Shown in pieces: positions 24,830-32,807 of a stretch of DNA of 53,530 nucleotides. The stretch is from assembly GCA_030680235.1 (NCBI GenBank), contig JAUXWQ010000027.1, positions 1 to 53,530 of the forward strand, in the 5' to 3' direction. Under the pieces are notes generated by a model, which ran no database searches, had not been told where the DNA came from, and worked only from the letters and a program-made list of their open reading frames with translations. The stretch is from Coxiellaceae bacterium (GTDB lineage Bacteria > Pseudomonadota > Gammaproteobacteria > Coxiellales > Coxiellaceae). Numbering within the stretch: the stretch's first letter is position 1; each line of letters starts with the position of its first letter. The position numbers were made by a program, and so were the translations under genes.

Positions 24830-24959
24830 TGGGAGTGTGAGTGTGAGTTTCAGAGGTGCGATCTAATATAATCCAAAACAAGAAATCTGATGGATTTTTT
24901 TATTAAAGTTTGAATTAAATTACACCGCTGACACTCACCCTCACACGCACATTCCCACC
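24828..24959. repeat. Hexamer-tailed palindrome F, dotC-dotB junction
   Basis: Core arms TTTCAGAGGTGCGATCTAAT and its diverged complement, with tails of GTGGGA and GTGTGA words. It begins inside the dotC stop codon and ends 16 bases before the dotB start, leaving room only for the ribosome site AGAGAA. Confidence 0.9.
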
Positions 24960-24975
24960 TTACCTAGAGAAATAT

Positions 24976-26109
24976 ATGACCCAAGAAGCACAAACTAATT
25001 TAATGTACCCTCGCGAACCCTCGCGTTTTGAAACAACCAGTCTTGATGATTTACTGGTTTATTGCCAGCAAATTGGCGCATCTGATATAACGATCCAAAC
25101 TGGTGAACCGATTATTGTCGAAGTTTACGGGCGTATACATAAAATCACGCGACGTAAATTGATTAACACCGAAGTTGGCGACATATTAAATGCTATTTAT
25201 GGACCCAACGGTACGACGCAAATCATGCGAGGGACGGATTTAGACACTCACTATGAAGTGCGCCCCAGTCGCCATGAACGCTATCGGTATCGTGTCAACG
25301 GTGTCGGTTGTAATGTCGAAGGGCATGAAGCTATTCAAATTACGATTCGTACGATTCCTGGCACCCCGCCTGATCTTGCAGACTTAAATTTGCCTCAAGC
25401 CGTTATCGACGCAATGGCACCACAAGAAGGTATTGTCTATATCACAGGGGCAACAGGCTCAGGTAAAAGCACCTTACTTGCCTCTATCATCAAGTCAATT
25501 GCAGAAGACCCTAACGGTAACCGTAAAATTTTAACGTATGAATCACCCATTGAATTTGTGTATGACAGCGTTGTCATGCCAAGCAGTGTTATCGCACAAT
25601 CTGAAATTCCCAAGCATTTACCGAGCTTTGCCGCTGGCGTGCGAAATGCCTTGCGCCGCAAACCGCACCTTATTCTTGTCGGTGAGGCGCGCGACCCTGA
25701 AACCATCAGTGCTGCGCTTGAAGCCGCACTCACAGGTCACCCCGTTTATACAACACTCCACACAAATGGTGTTGCAGAAACCATTCGTCGGCTTGTAGGC
25801 AGTTTTCCACAGGATGAACGCTCAGGACGAACCATTGATATCGTTGAAACACTCCGTTTAATTGTCTGGCAAAAACTGGTTCCCTCGGTCGATGGTAAAC
25901 GCGTTGCTCTGCGTGAGTTTTTAGTATTCACAGAAACATTGCGGGATAAATTGCTCGCATGTGATCCCGATAACGTGACACAAGTCACGCGCGATTTGCT
26001 TTATCAATATGGCCAGCCAATGATTCACGACGTTGAAGCAAAGTTTAAAGAAGGCTTATTGTCGGAGCGCTGGTATCAAATATTAAGTGCAAGATTGAAG
26101 CACGAATAA
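24976..26109 (+). CDS. dotB: Dot/Icm secretion ATPase DotB
   Basis: Hexameric cytoplasmic ATPase of the PilT/VirB11 class that docks on DotO to activate secretion. The 377 residues equal the Legionella length. Walker A GATGSGKST (K164), Walker B LILVGEARDPET (about 227-240) and the His box GHPVYTTLHTN are intact, and the N-terminal PAS-like domain is present. It begins after palindrome F. The next gene starts 11 bases downstream. Confidence 0.96.
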   Translation: MTQEAQTNLMYPREPSRFETTSLDDLLVYCQQIGASDITIQTGEPIIVEVYGRIHKITRRKLINTEVGDILNAIYGPNGTTQIMRGTDLDTHYEVRPSRHERYRYRVNGVGCNVEGHEAIQITIRTIPGTPPDLADLNLPQAVIDAMAPQEGIVYITGATGSGKSTLLASIIKSIAEDPNGNRKILTYESPIEFVYDSVVMPSSVIAQSEIPKHLPSFAAGVRNALRRKPHLILVGEARDPETISAALEAALTGHPVYTTLHTNGVAETIRRLVGSFPQDERSGRTIDIVETLRLIVWQKLVPSVDGKRVALREFLVFTETLRDKLLACDPDNVTQVTRDLLYQYGQPMIHDVEAKFKEGLLSERWYQILSARLKHE

Positions 26110-26120
26110 GCGGGGCCTTC

Positions 26121-27476
26121 ATGCAAACGCTAAAAATCAATAAATTCCTTTTGATTGTGGTTAATCCCAGTCTATTGCTATTCGGTGTTCTTGTTTTTTA
26201 TTATTTTCCCACCATGCTGTTATCATTATTTTCTATTTTTTGGATAATGACAGCATGCGCGCTCATTCTTGTTTTTACACGTGCAGGCAACTGTCACCTA
26301 GCCAATGCACATCATGCAACAACACGCCTACCTTGGCAGCCCTGGATTTGCAGCATTATCTTAATTGAACTTGCTCTAATCGGCGGTTATCTTGGCATTT
26401 CTGCATTATGCGGTAACTTTTTTACCGTTAATACAACAACACATGCTGCGCTATTTGAAACATCACTAACGCTATTTTCATTGCATTATGGATTATTTCC
26501 ATGGTCTTTATATGCCTTGATTGCCGCGGGAATGGCTTATACCGCTTATCATGATGAAACAGATGCCTACTTAAGCAATTTACTAAAACCCTTCTTCTCA
26601 ATTGAACCACACTCTTTTTATGGATTAATTGCTAATGTTGGCATGCGTCGCTGCGTGGTATTTTCAATCAGTATTTTATTTGTTTTCACCGCACTCTTGC
26701 TCACCCACTTTTTATTACCCTTGAATATTCACATTGCACACGGCTTTGATACCTCAGCTATTGTTGTTAGCCTTAGCATTTTTGCACTCAGCTATTCAGA
26801 TTCCATAAAAAAATATCTTATCAAACTCTTTTCACGGAATATTCCAACCACCCTTAGCTTCCCACTTTTTTGCACTGCACTAGGTGCTATCTGCATCATC
26901 CTCACACTATTTTCCAATGGCCTTTATAAAAACACGGCCGCTGAACCACCTGCACTTGCTATACAGTGGATACAATATAACTGGCAGACTGCTTGGATAA
27001 TATTTTCTGTCCTATGGTTTTTATGCTTAACGCCATTAATCTGCCCTGTCATTGCACGCTTGTCAAAAGGCTATCGTGCACGCGAAGTCATTATTGGTGT
27101 ACTTGCTTTTCCCTTACTACTTGCGCTGTTTTTCATACTAAAAAATACGCTATCATTGAATGTTACACTCACTCCGTTTTTAATTACCTTATTATCAGTA
27201 ATAGCCTTGCTTGTTTTAATGCCATTACTCATCAATCATCATCATTTTTCAAGTACGATGATGGCCTATCTACCAAAAAATGGCCTCCATAAAAATCGTG
27301 ATACGCATTCTTTTATCATTGAGTTCGTACGAATAACCGCTGTTGCTTTATTTTTATATTTAACCATTGGCATGAATGGCCTTGCACTTTTTTTATTTGC
27401 ACCCAATTTTTTGTCGATATTAACCTTGCCTCTGACAGCAATAGCTGTTGTTAAACACCTTCTCGAACGTTCTTAA
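26121..27476 (+). CDS. Divergent BCCT-like integral membrane protein
   Basis: A 451-residue polytopic protein with about 12 hydrophobic segments. Two regions resemble betaine/choline/carnitine transporters: LHYGLFPWSLYALIAAGMAY (BCCT TM4 HWGLHPWAIYA type) and PLICPVIARLSKGYRAREVI (BCCT FIARISKGRTIREF type). It is about 50-100 residues shorter than normal BCCT proteins, and the aromatic WG in the signature is YG here, so transport activity or substrate may have changed. It follows dotB by 11 bases and is probably cotranscribed. Confidence 0.6.
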   Translation: MQTLKINKFLLIVVNPSLLLFGVLVFYYFPTMLLSLFSIFWIMTACALILVFTRAGNCHLANAHHATTRLPWQPWICSIILIELALIGGYLGISALCGNFFTVNTTTHAALFETSLTLFSLHYGLFPWSLYALIAAGMAYTAYHDETDAYLSNLLKPFFSIEPHSFYGLIANVGMRRCVVFSISILFVFTALLLTHFLLPLNIHIAHGFDTSAIVVSLSIFALSYSDSIKKYLIKLFSRNIPTTLSFPLFCTALGAICIILTLFSNGLYKNTAAEPPALAIQWIQYNWQTAWIIFSVLWFLCLTPLICPVIARLSKGYRAREVIIGVLAFPLLLALFFILKNTLSLNVTLTPFLITLLSVIALLVLMPLLINHHHFSSTMMAYLPKNGLHKNRDTHSFIIEFVRITAVALFLYLTIGMNGLALFLFAPNFLSILTLPLTAIAVVKHLLERS

Positions 27477-27481
27477 CCCAC

Positions 27482-27515
27482 TTGCAATAATGGATGTACT
27501 CATGTAGCATTACAT
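27482..27515 (+). promoter_or_regulatory. Promoter with overlapping palindrome upstream of the Trp-type ABC operon
   Basis: TTGCAA (27482-27487) and TAGCAT (27505-27510) are spaced by exactly 17 bases, each four of six matches to consensus. The -10 lies within ATGTAGCATTACAT (27502-27515), itself flanked by GATGTA/TACATC. A repressor site over the -10 is how TrpR works, and trpR is in the same gene series, but the sequence does not match the E. coli trp operator well. Confidence 0.4.
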
Positions 27516-27544
27516 CATTACAAAAAACCTAGAGGTCTAAGCTC

Positions 27545-28501
27545 ATGAAAAATAACATCAAAGTAATTTCTCTCTGCGCGCTAACTGCCCTTTCCACCTG
27601 TATTTTTGCAACGCCAAAGCCTGTCACAACCATTGGCATTGTTGTTCCAGTTGAATTACCCGCGATGAAACAAATCGTCAGCGGCTTTGAAGACACGCTC
27701 ACAAAAGAATCCAAAACGCCCGTAAAATTTATTGTTAAAAATGCACAGGGCGACGCCAATATTGAACGCAGCATTATGCAACAATTTAGCGGTGATTCAG
27801 TGAATATCGTCGCACCCATTGGCACAGATGCCGCACAAATGGCTATCTCAATGATTCGTAACAAGCCGATCATTGGTATTGCCGCTGATCATTTAAAAGA
27901 AAATGCAAAAAAAGCGAATAATTTAAATGTGACTGGCGTCAATAGCCAAACACCGCCTTCCGAACGTTTTCAATTAATTCATGAAGTCTTGCCAAACTTA
28001 AAAAAAATAACGATTGTCTATAGCACAGATTCCCGTATTTTTGCCCAAGTAAATCAAGTTATCGCAGCAGCGAAAAAAGATCATATTGCTGTGCAAAAAT
28101 TAATGGTCACGCAATTATCGGATCTTTACACGCTAGGTCATAATATCGATGCAGATAGCCAAGGTATCTTTATTTTAAAAGATGAGTTAGTGGTGAGCGG
28201 TATTAATACGCTATTACAACAAGCTGCGCAGAAAAAAATTCCTGTGATTTCATCAGATGATGGCTCTGTTGCAAAAGGGGCTGCATTTGCACTCGGTGTT
28301 TCTGAATATCAAACGGGTGTTTCAGCTGCAAATGTTACTTTAAAAATTATGAATGGCGCAAAAGCTGCTGATTTACCCGTCCATATAATGAAACATTATT
28401 TCGTATTTTTAAATCCAGCAAGCGCAAAAGCACAAAATATTAACGTGGATGCCGTGAAAGCAGCGGCGAAGAAATTAAATTACAGCTTAACTATTTTATA
28501 A
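27545..28501 (+). CDS. trpX: ABC transporter substrate-binding protein, TrpX type
   Basis: Periplasmic binding protein of the ABC_sub_bind (TrpX) family, predicted to bind tryptophan or a related aromatic compound. The 318 residues begin with a signal peptide (cleavage near IFA-TPK), then TTIGIVVPVELPAMKQIVSG, and carry the family's periplasmic-binding fold with ITIVYSTDSRIFAQVNQVI. The permease and ATPase follow after a REP-like palindrome, and trpR ends the series, which supports a tryptophan uptake role. The substrate is inferred from family and context. Confidence 0.82.
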   Translation: MKNNIKVISLCALTALSTCIFATPKPVTTIGIVVPVELPAMKQIVSGFEDTLTKESKTPVKFIVKNAQGDANIERSIMQQFSGDSVNIVAPIGTDAAQMAISMIRNKPIIGIAADHLKENAKKANNLNVTGVNSQTPPSERFQLIHEVLPNLKKITIVYSTDSRIFAQVNQVIAAAKKDHIAVQKLMVTQLSDLYTLGHNIDADSQGIFILKDELVVSGINTLLQQAAQKKIPVISSDDGSVAKGAAFALGVSEYQTGVSAANVTLKIMNGAKAADLPVHIMKHYFVFLNPASAKAQNINVDAVKAAAKKLNYSLTIL

Positions 28502-28504
28502 TTG

Positions 28505-28660
28505 CGAAGACCAAACAGTTATTGGCGTCAACTGAAGCGTTTTTTTGATACGAGCCGCGCGTGTAGCAAACGATTTTCAGGGTCAATGCCCTGATCAATT
28601 ACCTGCAAACACTCGTTACACTCGCGCTCGCATCAAAAAACGCTAACTGATCGGTCTTCG
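28505..28660. repeat. REP-like palindrome, copy 2 (trpX-trpY gap)
   Basis: The inner part (28538-28642) belongs to the family with TTGATGCGAG/CTCGCATCAA ends, here partly diverged. The inverted repeat extends outwards to CGAAGACC at 28505 and GGTCTTCG ending at 28660, so the whole trpX-trpY gap folds into one hairpin. It may lower expression of the permease relative to the abundant binding protein, as often seen in ABC operons. Confidence 0.75.
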
Positions 28661-28683
28661 AAAAACGCATAGGCTAGAACATC

Positions 28684-29568
28684 ATGCTACTGGCAAATAC
28701 CCTTCAACAAACTTTAATTTTTCTCCCGCTCGCTTTCGGTGTCTATTTAAGTTATGACATTTTAATGGTGACCGACTTAACCGTCGAAGGTACTTTTGTA
28801 TTAGGCGCTGCCATTTTTGCACGACTCGTAACACTCGGCTTAAATCAATTTTTATGCGTCTTGCTTGCACTCGTAGGCGGTGCACTCATTGGTATTGGCG
28901 TTACCTTCATGCAACGCGTTGCCAAAATTAATTCTTTAATTGCCGGTATTCTCGCCGTATTTATGTTATACAGCGTCAATTTTGCTGTCATGAATCAACC
29001 TAATATTAGCTTATTAAGCGACACCATTTTTCTACAGCATTTACAAGATTATCATTCAAAATTATTGATGCTGTTTTTAATTGCACTCACACTCATGCTC
29101 ACACTCGCACTGACACTATTTCTCAAAAGCGACTACGGATTACGCATGCGTGCTTTCGGATCCAATCCACATTTATTAAGAAAACTAGGTAAAAACCCAG
29201 CAGTCTACTTAGGAGTTGGCCTTGCCAGCAGCAATGCTTTGGCAGCACTGTGTGGCATTATGACAGCACAACTGGATGGTTACGCAGATATCAATATGGG
29301 TCTTGGCATGGCACTGGTTGCCATTGGTGCTGTTGTTATTGGCAAAAAATTAATTTCCGGCTTTTGCAAAGAAAAATTTAATCCATTGATTGGTTTATTA
29401 GGATGTTTTATTGGCGCATTTATTTATTTTTTAGTGCTGAACGGATTTTTAATGCTCAATGTTAACCCTATTTATTTGAAGCTATTATTAGGCTTTGTAC
29501 TCGTTGGGTTTTTATCAACTGCCCATTACACAAAACAGCGCGGAGAATTATATGCAACCGCTGATTGA
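28684..29568 (+). CDS. trpY: ABC transporter permease, TrpY type
   Basis: Inner-membrane permease of 294 residues with about eight to nine hydrophobic segments, of the family that pairs with ABC_sub_bind proteins. The N-terminus FLPLAFGVYLSYDILMVTDL, then TVEGTF, and LRMRAFGSNPHLLRKLGKNP are typical of the branched-chain-like permease fold. Its end overlaps the ATPase gene by 17 bases. A GTGTGA-like hexamer run (complement of 29084-29116) lies inside the coding sequence for one membrane helix. Confidence 0.82.
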   Translation: MLLANTLQQTLIFLPLAFGVYLSYDILMVTDLTVEGTFVLGAAIFARLVTLGLNQFLCVLLALVGGALIGIGVTFMQRVAKINSLIAGILAVFMLYSVNFAVMNQPNISLLSDTIFLQHLQDYHSKLLMLFLIALTLMLTLALTLFLKSDYGLRMRAFGSNPHLLRKLGKNPAVYLGVGLASSNALAALCGIMTAQLDGYADINMGLGMALVAIGAVVIGKKLISGFCKEKFNPLIGLLGCFIGAFIYFLVLNGFLMLNVNPIYLKLLLGFVLVGFLSTAHYTKQRGELYATAD

Positions 29569-30289
29569 ATTTAAAAATACAAGCTTTGCAGTAAGCGCTG
29601 ACAAATCTATTATTCACAATTTTTCTGCAACGATCAATCCTGGTGACTTCGTTGTATTACTTGGTGGCAATGGCTCAGGTAAAAGCACCTTATTAAAATT
29701 ATTAAACCGAACCTATCACCACACAAGCGGTGAATTATTTTTAAATCAAAAAAATATTAAAGCCTACGATGAAAAGACTTTAAGAAAATCATTAATTACC
29801 CTCACACAATTTACTGCTGATAGTATTTTTACTGACTTAACCATCGAAGAAAATGCATTATTAATTGAAAGTGCTTTGTATAACGACAATTATGACAAGA
29901 AAAAATTCTTATCTGAACTACCTCATTATTTATTATCCTTTCATCCAACGCTTTCAAAAGCCTTAAAAACACGCATGAAAAATTTATCGGGTGGTGAACA
30001 ACAAATTGCTGCGTTTGCCTTATATTTACGCCATCAACCGGATGTATTATTGCTTGATGAACATACCAGCGCTTTAGACCCAAAAAAAGCCAACCATGTC
30101 ATGGAATTTACACAGGCTTGCGTGCTAAGAAAAAAAATCACCTGCTTAATGACAACACATCAACTGGATTACGCATTAAAATACGGCAATCGATTAATGG
30201 CCATTCGCGATGGGGCATTAATTTTTGATGCAGATGCAGAAAAAAAAGCAACGTTGACAATGCCAGATTTGTTAACGTATTGTTATTAA
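29552..30289 (+). CDS. trpZ: ABC transporter ATP-binding protein, TrpZ type
   Basis: ATPase of the importer, 245 residues. Walker A GGNGSGKST (about residues 36-44), signature LSGGEQQ, Walker B VLLLDEHTSAL and the switch histidine in TTHQLDYAL are intact. The start at 29552 has CGGAG seven bases upstream and overlaps the permease end; the in-frame start at 29495 is deep in trpY and rejected. Its stop codon TAA lies inside the 9-base target duplication of a MITE. Confidence 0.88.
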   Translation: MQPLIEFKNTSFAVSADKSIIHNFSATINPGDFVVLLGGNGSGKSTLLKLLNRTYHHTSGELFLNQKNIKAYDEKTLRKSLITLTQFTADSIFTDLTIEENALLIESALYNDNYDKKKFLSELPHYLLSFHPTLSKALKTRMKNLSGGEQQIAAFALYLRHQPDVLLLDEHTSALDPKKANHVMEFTQACVLRKKITCLMTTHQLDYALKYGNRLMAIRDGALIFDADAEKKATLTMPDLLTYCY

Positions 30290-30476
30290 CAATACAGCAA
30301 TTCCCGGTGAATAAAAAATTTTCATCTTTTGACGATCTTGAACGATAATTTGTTTCGAAAATGCTCACGGACTTCGTGACCACTGCGCTTTTCTCAACAA
30401 ATTATCGTTCAACCTCGCCTAAAATCTGAAAATTAGCGGTTTTTCAGACATTCGCCGGGAACTACTGTTAACAATA
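30286..30476. mobile_element. MITE-like element, complete copy with 9-bp target duplication
   Basis: The 173-base element (30295-30467) has terminal repeats CAGCAATTCCCGGTGAAT and ATTCGCCGGGAACTACTG (15 of 18 pairs match) and is flanked by direct repeats TTAACAATA at 30286-30294 and 30468-30476. An internal hairpin pairs 30340-30354 with 30396-30410 perfectly. It encodes no protein. Removing it with one repeat brings the trpZ stop to about 21 bases before the trpR start. Confidence 0.92.
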
Positions 30477-30484
30477 GGAAATTT

Positions 30485-30760
30485 ATGAAACCTTCCGACT
30501 GGAAATCTTTTCTAAGACTTTGTCTCAAAGCAAAAAATACTGATGAATTATCCAATCTGTTTGATTTTTTCTTCACAGCAGAAGAAAAAGAATCGCTCGC
30601 CGATCGTTACGCCATTATCAAAGCATTACTTGAAAACAAGAAAACACAACGTGAATTGTCTGAATCATTAAATGTCAGCATTGCAAAAATTACACGCGGA
30701 TCAAATGCATTAAAAATAATTGATCCACAATTGAAAGTATTTTTAAAAAAGGAGCGGTAA
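30485..30760 (+). CDS. trpR: Trp operon repressor family protein
   Basis: Tryptophan-responsive helix-turn-helix repressor, 91 residues (E. coli TrpR about 108). The family core LFDFFFTAEEKESLADRYAI, then the helix-turn-helix TQRELSESLNVSIAKITRGS with NALK, is clear. AGGAAATTT precedes the ATG and overlaps the MITE target duplication. Linkage to trpXYZ suggests autoregulated tryptophan uptake in an organism likely to take the amino acid from a host. Confidence 0.88.
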   Translation: MKPSDWKSFLRLCLKAKNTDELSNLFDFFFTAEEKESLADRYAIIKALLENKKTQRELSESLNVSIAKITRGSNALKIIDPQLKVFLKKER

Positions 30761-30780
30761 TAAATACATTCTCATTTCTC

Positions 30781-30858
30781 GATATGCGTATGCACGTAGC
30801 GAGTGTTTTTTACAAAACTCCCTGCAAAAAACACTCGCTACGCTCATGCTCGCATCAG
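30781..30858. repeat. REP-like palindrome, copy 3 (trpR/dnaQ convergent gap)
   Basis: ACGTAGCGAGTGTTTTTT pairs with AAAAAACACTCGCTACG in a stem with T-runs on both strands, so this copy could serve as a bidirectional intrinsic terminator between convergent trpR and dnaQ. The right half ends in CTCATGCTCGCATCA. Confidence 0.8.
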
Positions 30859-30899
30859 ACACTCGCAGTAACTCGCTCACAGTTAATCAAACTGAAAAA

Positions 30900-31574
30900 C
30901 TATCGCATTTTTTCCAAAAATTTTGCATGAGTAGCCAATTCAACTTCATTCGCAAAAATAACAGGCAGCGCAACTCCCGAACGCTGAAGTTTTTTCACAA
31001 GACTAACCGATTGCCTGTTTTGCTCTATATTATCAACAGAAAATAATTGCGATTGACCCCCCGTCATCATCAAATAAACTTCAGATAATAATGCAGCATC
31101 GATTAATGCACCATGCAAATCACGGTGTCTGTTATTCACACCAAATCGACGACACAAAGCATCCAAAGTGTTTTGCTGCCCTGGATATTCTTTTCTCGCA
31201 ATCACTAGCGTATCAATGACAGAACAATGCTGCGTAATTGGCACATATTTTTTATTAACGCGCGCAAATTCAGCATTTAAAAATCCTATATCAAAAGGCG
31301 CATTATGAATAACCAATTCTGCACCCTGTAAAAATATAAATAAATCATCCGCAATTTGATCAAATGTCGGCTTGTCTTTTAAAAATGCTTCCGTAATACC
31401 ATGCACACGGACCGCACCCTCATCAATACCGCGCTTTGGATTAACATAGCGATGGAAACGATTGCTTGTCATACGACGATTGATCATTTCAATACAACCA
31501 ACCTCAATCAATCGATCGCCTTTATCAGCAGATAAACCCGTGGTTTCAGTATCTAGAATAATTTGACGCGTCAT
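30900..31574 (-). CDS. dnaQ: DNA polymerase III epsilon subunit, 3'-5' proofreading exonuclease
   Basis: Proofreading exonuclease of the replicative polymerase. The 224 residues carry Exo I ILDTETTGL (about 7-13), Exo II LVIHNAPFDIGFLNAEF and Exo III HRDLHGALIDAALLSEVY. The C-terminal tail that binds the alpha subunit is present but short. It starts 15 bases after the rnhA stop. The order yafS-rnhA-dnaQ next to mltD is conserved in enterobacteria. Confidence 0.94.
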   Translation of the reverse strand: MTRQIILDTETTGLSADKGDRLIEVGCIEMINRRMTSNRFHRYVNPKRGIDEGAVRVHGITEAFLKDKPTFDQIADDLFIFLQGAELVIHNAPFDIGFLNAEFARVNKKYVPITQHCSVIDTLVIARKEYPGQQNTLDALCRRFGVNNRHRDLHGALIDAALLSEVYLMMTGGQSQLFSVDNIEQNRQSVSLVKKLQRSGVALPVIFANEVELATHAKFLEKMR

Positions 31575-31589
31575 CGATCTCTCTTGTAT

Positions 31590-32027
31590 TTAATTGCTGA
31601 GTGCCTCAATACCAAGGTTCGCTAACTGATCAGCACGCTCATTTTCATCATGACCGCTATGCCCTTTTACCCAATGCCAATTGACTTGATGGCGCACAAC
31701 TTCGGCATCCAGTCTTTCCCATAAATCCTGGTTTTTAACTGGCTTTTTATCGGCTGTTTTCCAACCACGTTTTTTCCAGTTTGCCATCCACTCCGTAATG
31801 CCCTGACGTACATATTGCGAATCTGTTGTTAGCTCAACATGACAAGTCGCCTTCAAGGCTTTTAATCCCTCAATGGCTGCCATCAACTCCATACGGTTAT
31901 TTGTGGTATGTGATTCGCCTCCATACAATTCTTTTTCTGTCTTTTCATAGCGTATCAGCACACCCCAGCCACCAGGCCCCGGGTTACCACGACACGCACC
32001 ATCGGTAAATAAAAAAACTGTCTTCAT
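31590..32027 (-). CDS. rnhA: Ribonuclease HI
   Basis: Degrades RNA in RNA-DNA hybrids. The 145 residues have all catalytic acids in context: [14 protein letters not shown] (Asp near 10), [13 protein letters not shown] (Glu near 48), [12 protein letters not shown] (Asp near 70) and [11 protein letters not shown] (Asp near 134). The start at 32027 overlaps the stop of the upstream methyltransferase gene (ATGA); a GTG three codons upstream is less likely. Confidence 0.96.
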   Translation of the reverse strand: MKTVFLFTDGACRGNPGPGGWGVLIRYEKTEKELYGGESHTTNNRMELMAAIEGLKALKATCHVELTTDSQYVRQGITEWMANWKKRGWKTADKKPVKNQDLWERLDAEVVRHQVNWHWVKGHSGHDENERADQLANLGIEALSN

Positions 32028-32710
32028 GTGTTGCACACCCGTGTTGAAATTTTTTTTACAAAAAGTGGTTCAAAAAGCGGGGTTATTCCCAGCTCTTTTT
32101 TCGTTGCCGTAATCATATAAACCGCACCATGATAGGGTAACAACAATTGCCCCAGCGTTTCCAAAAACAGCCATCCTTTTTTTTGTGACGGCAATCTGAA
32201 GCACGCCGTTTGCTGCGATTCCACCACAAAACCCTGTGCTTGCAAAATATGCGTAATATAATCCACTGAATAAAAATGAATATTTTTTGGAAAAAGTGCT
32301 TGGGACAAAAAACGATCCCATAGTCGCCATAACCCAAAGCGCTGAAAACCTGTGATTAGTGTAACGCCTTCTGGCTTTAATACACGATAAATATCGGCTA
32401 TCGCAGGTTCAATCGCGCTCACATTTTCTAATGTGTGCAGAGAAAGCACAATATCCATTGTGTTTGAACGCACAGGTAATGCATCAACTCTTGATTGAAT
32501 GCTCGGTGTTTTTAATGAAAAAGGAGGCGCTGCAGCTAAAAAAAACGCGCGCATCACTCGGCTCTTCTCAATAAAGCTGTCATCACTGGGCCCACCAATT
32601 TGCAAAAAATCATTGCGGCAAACGGTTGCAAGCTGACGCTCAACCCACAAGCGCTCCGCGTCCAAAACACGCAATCCTGAAGGGTCTGAAAACCAGTCTG
32701 TAGTGGCCAT
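32024..32710 (-). CDS. yafS: YafS-like class I SAM-dependent methyltransferase
   Basis: Predicted methyltransferase of 228 residues (Methyltransf_11 type). The central [20 protein letters not shown], then [19 protein letters not shown], fits motifs IV-VI; the usual glycine-rich motif I is poorly defined (FLQIGGP). Its place beside rnhA, dnaQ and mltD matches E. coli yafS, whose substrate is unknown. Coupled to rnhA by a 4-base overlap, divergent from mltD. Confidence 0.82.
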   Translation of the reverse strand: MATTDWFSDPSGLRVLDAERLWVERQLATVCRNDFLQIGGPSDDSFIEKSRVMRAFFLAAAPPFSLKTPSIQSRVDALPVRSNTMDIVLSLHTLENVSAIEPAIADIYRVLKPEGVTLITGFQRFGLWRLWDRFLSQALFPKNIHFYSVDYITHILQAQGFVVESQQTACFRLPSQKKGWLFLETLGQLLLPYHGAVYMITATKKELGITPLFEPLFVKKISTRVCNT

Positions 32711-32807
32711 AATGTACGATCACAAACGTCTTTTTTAGTCATTCATCATAGCCCCAGAAGAGGCTTCATTCAATTAGCATGTAAAAAATCAACAGGTTAG
32801 GATAAAA

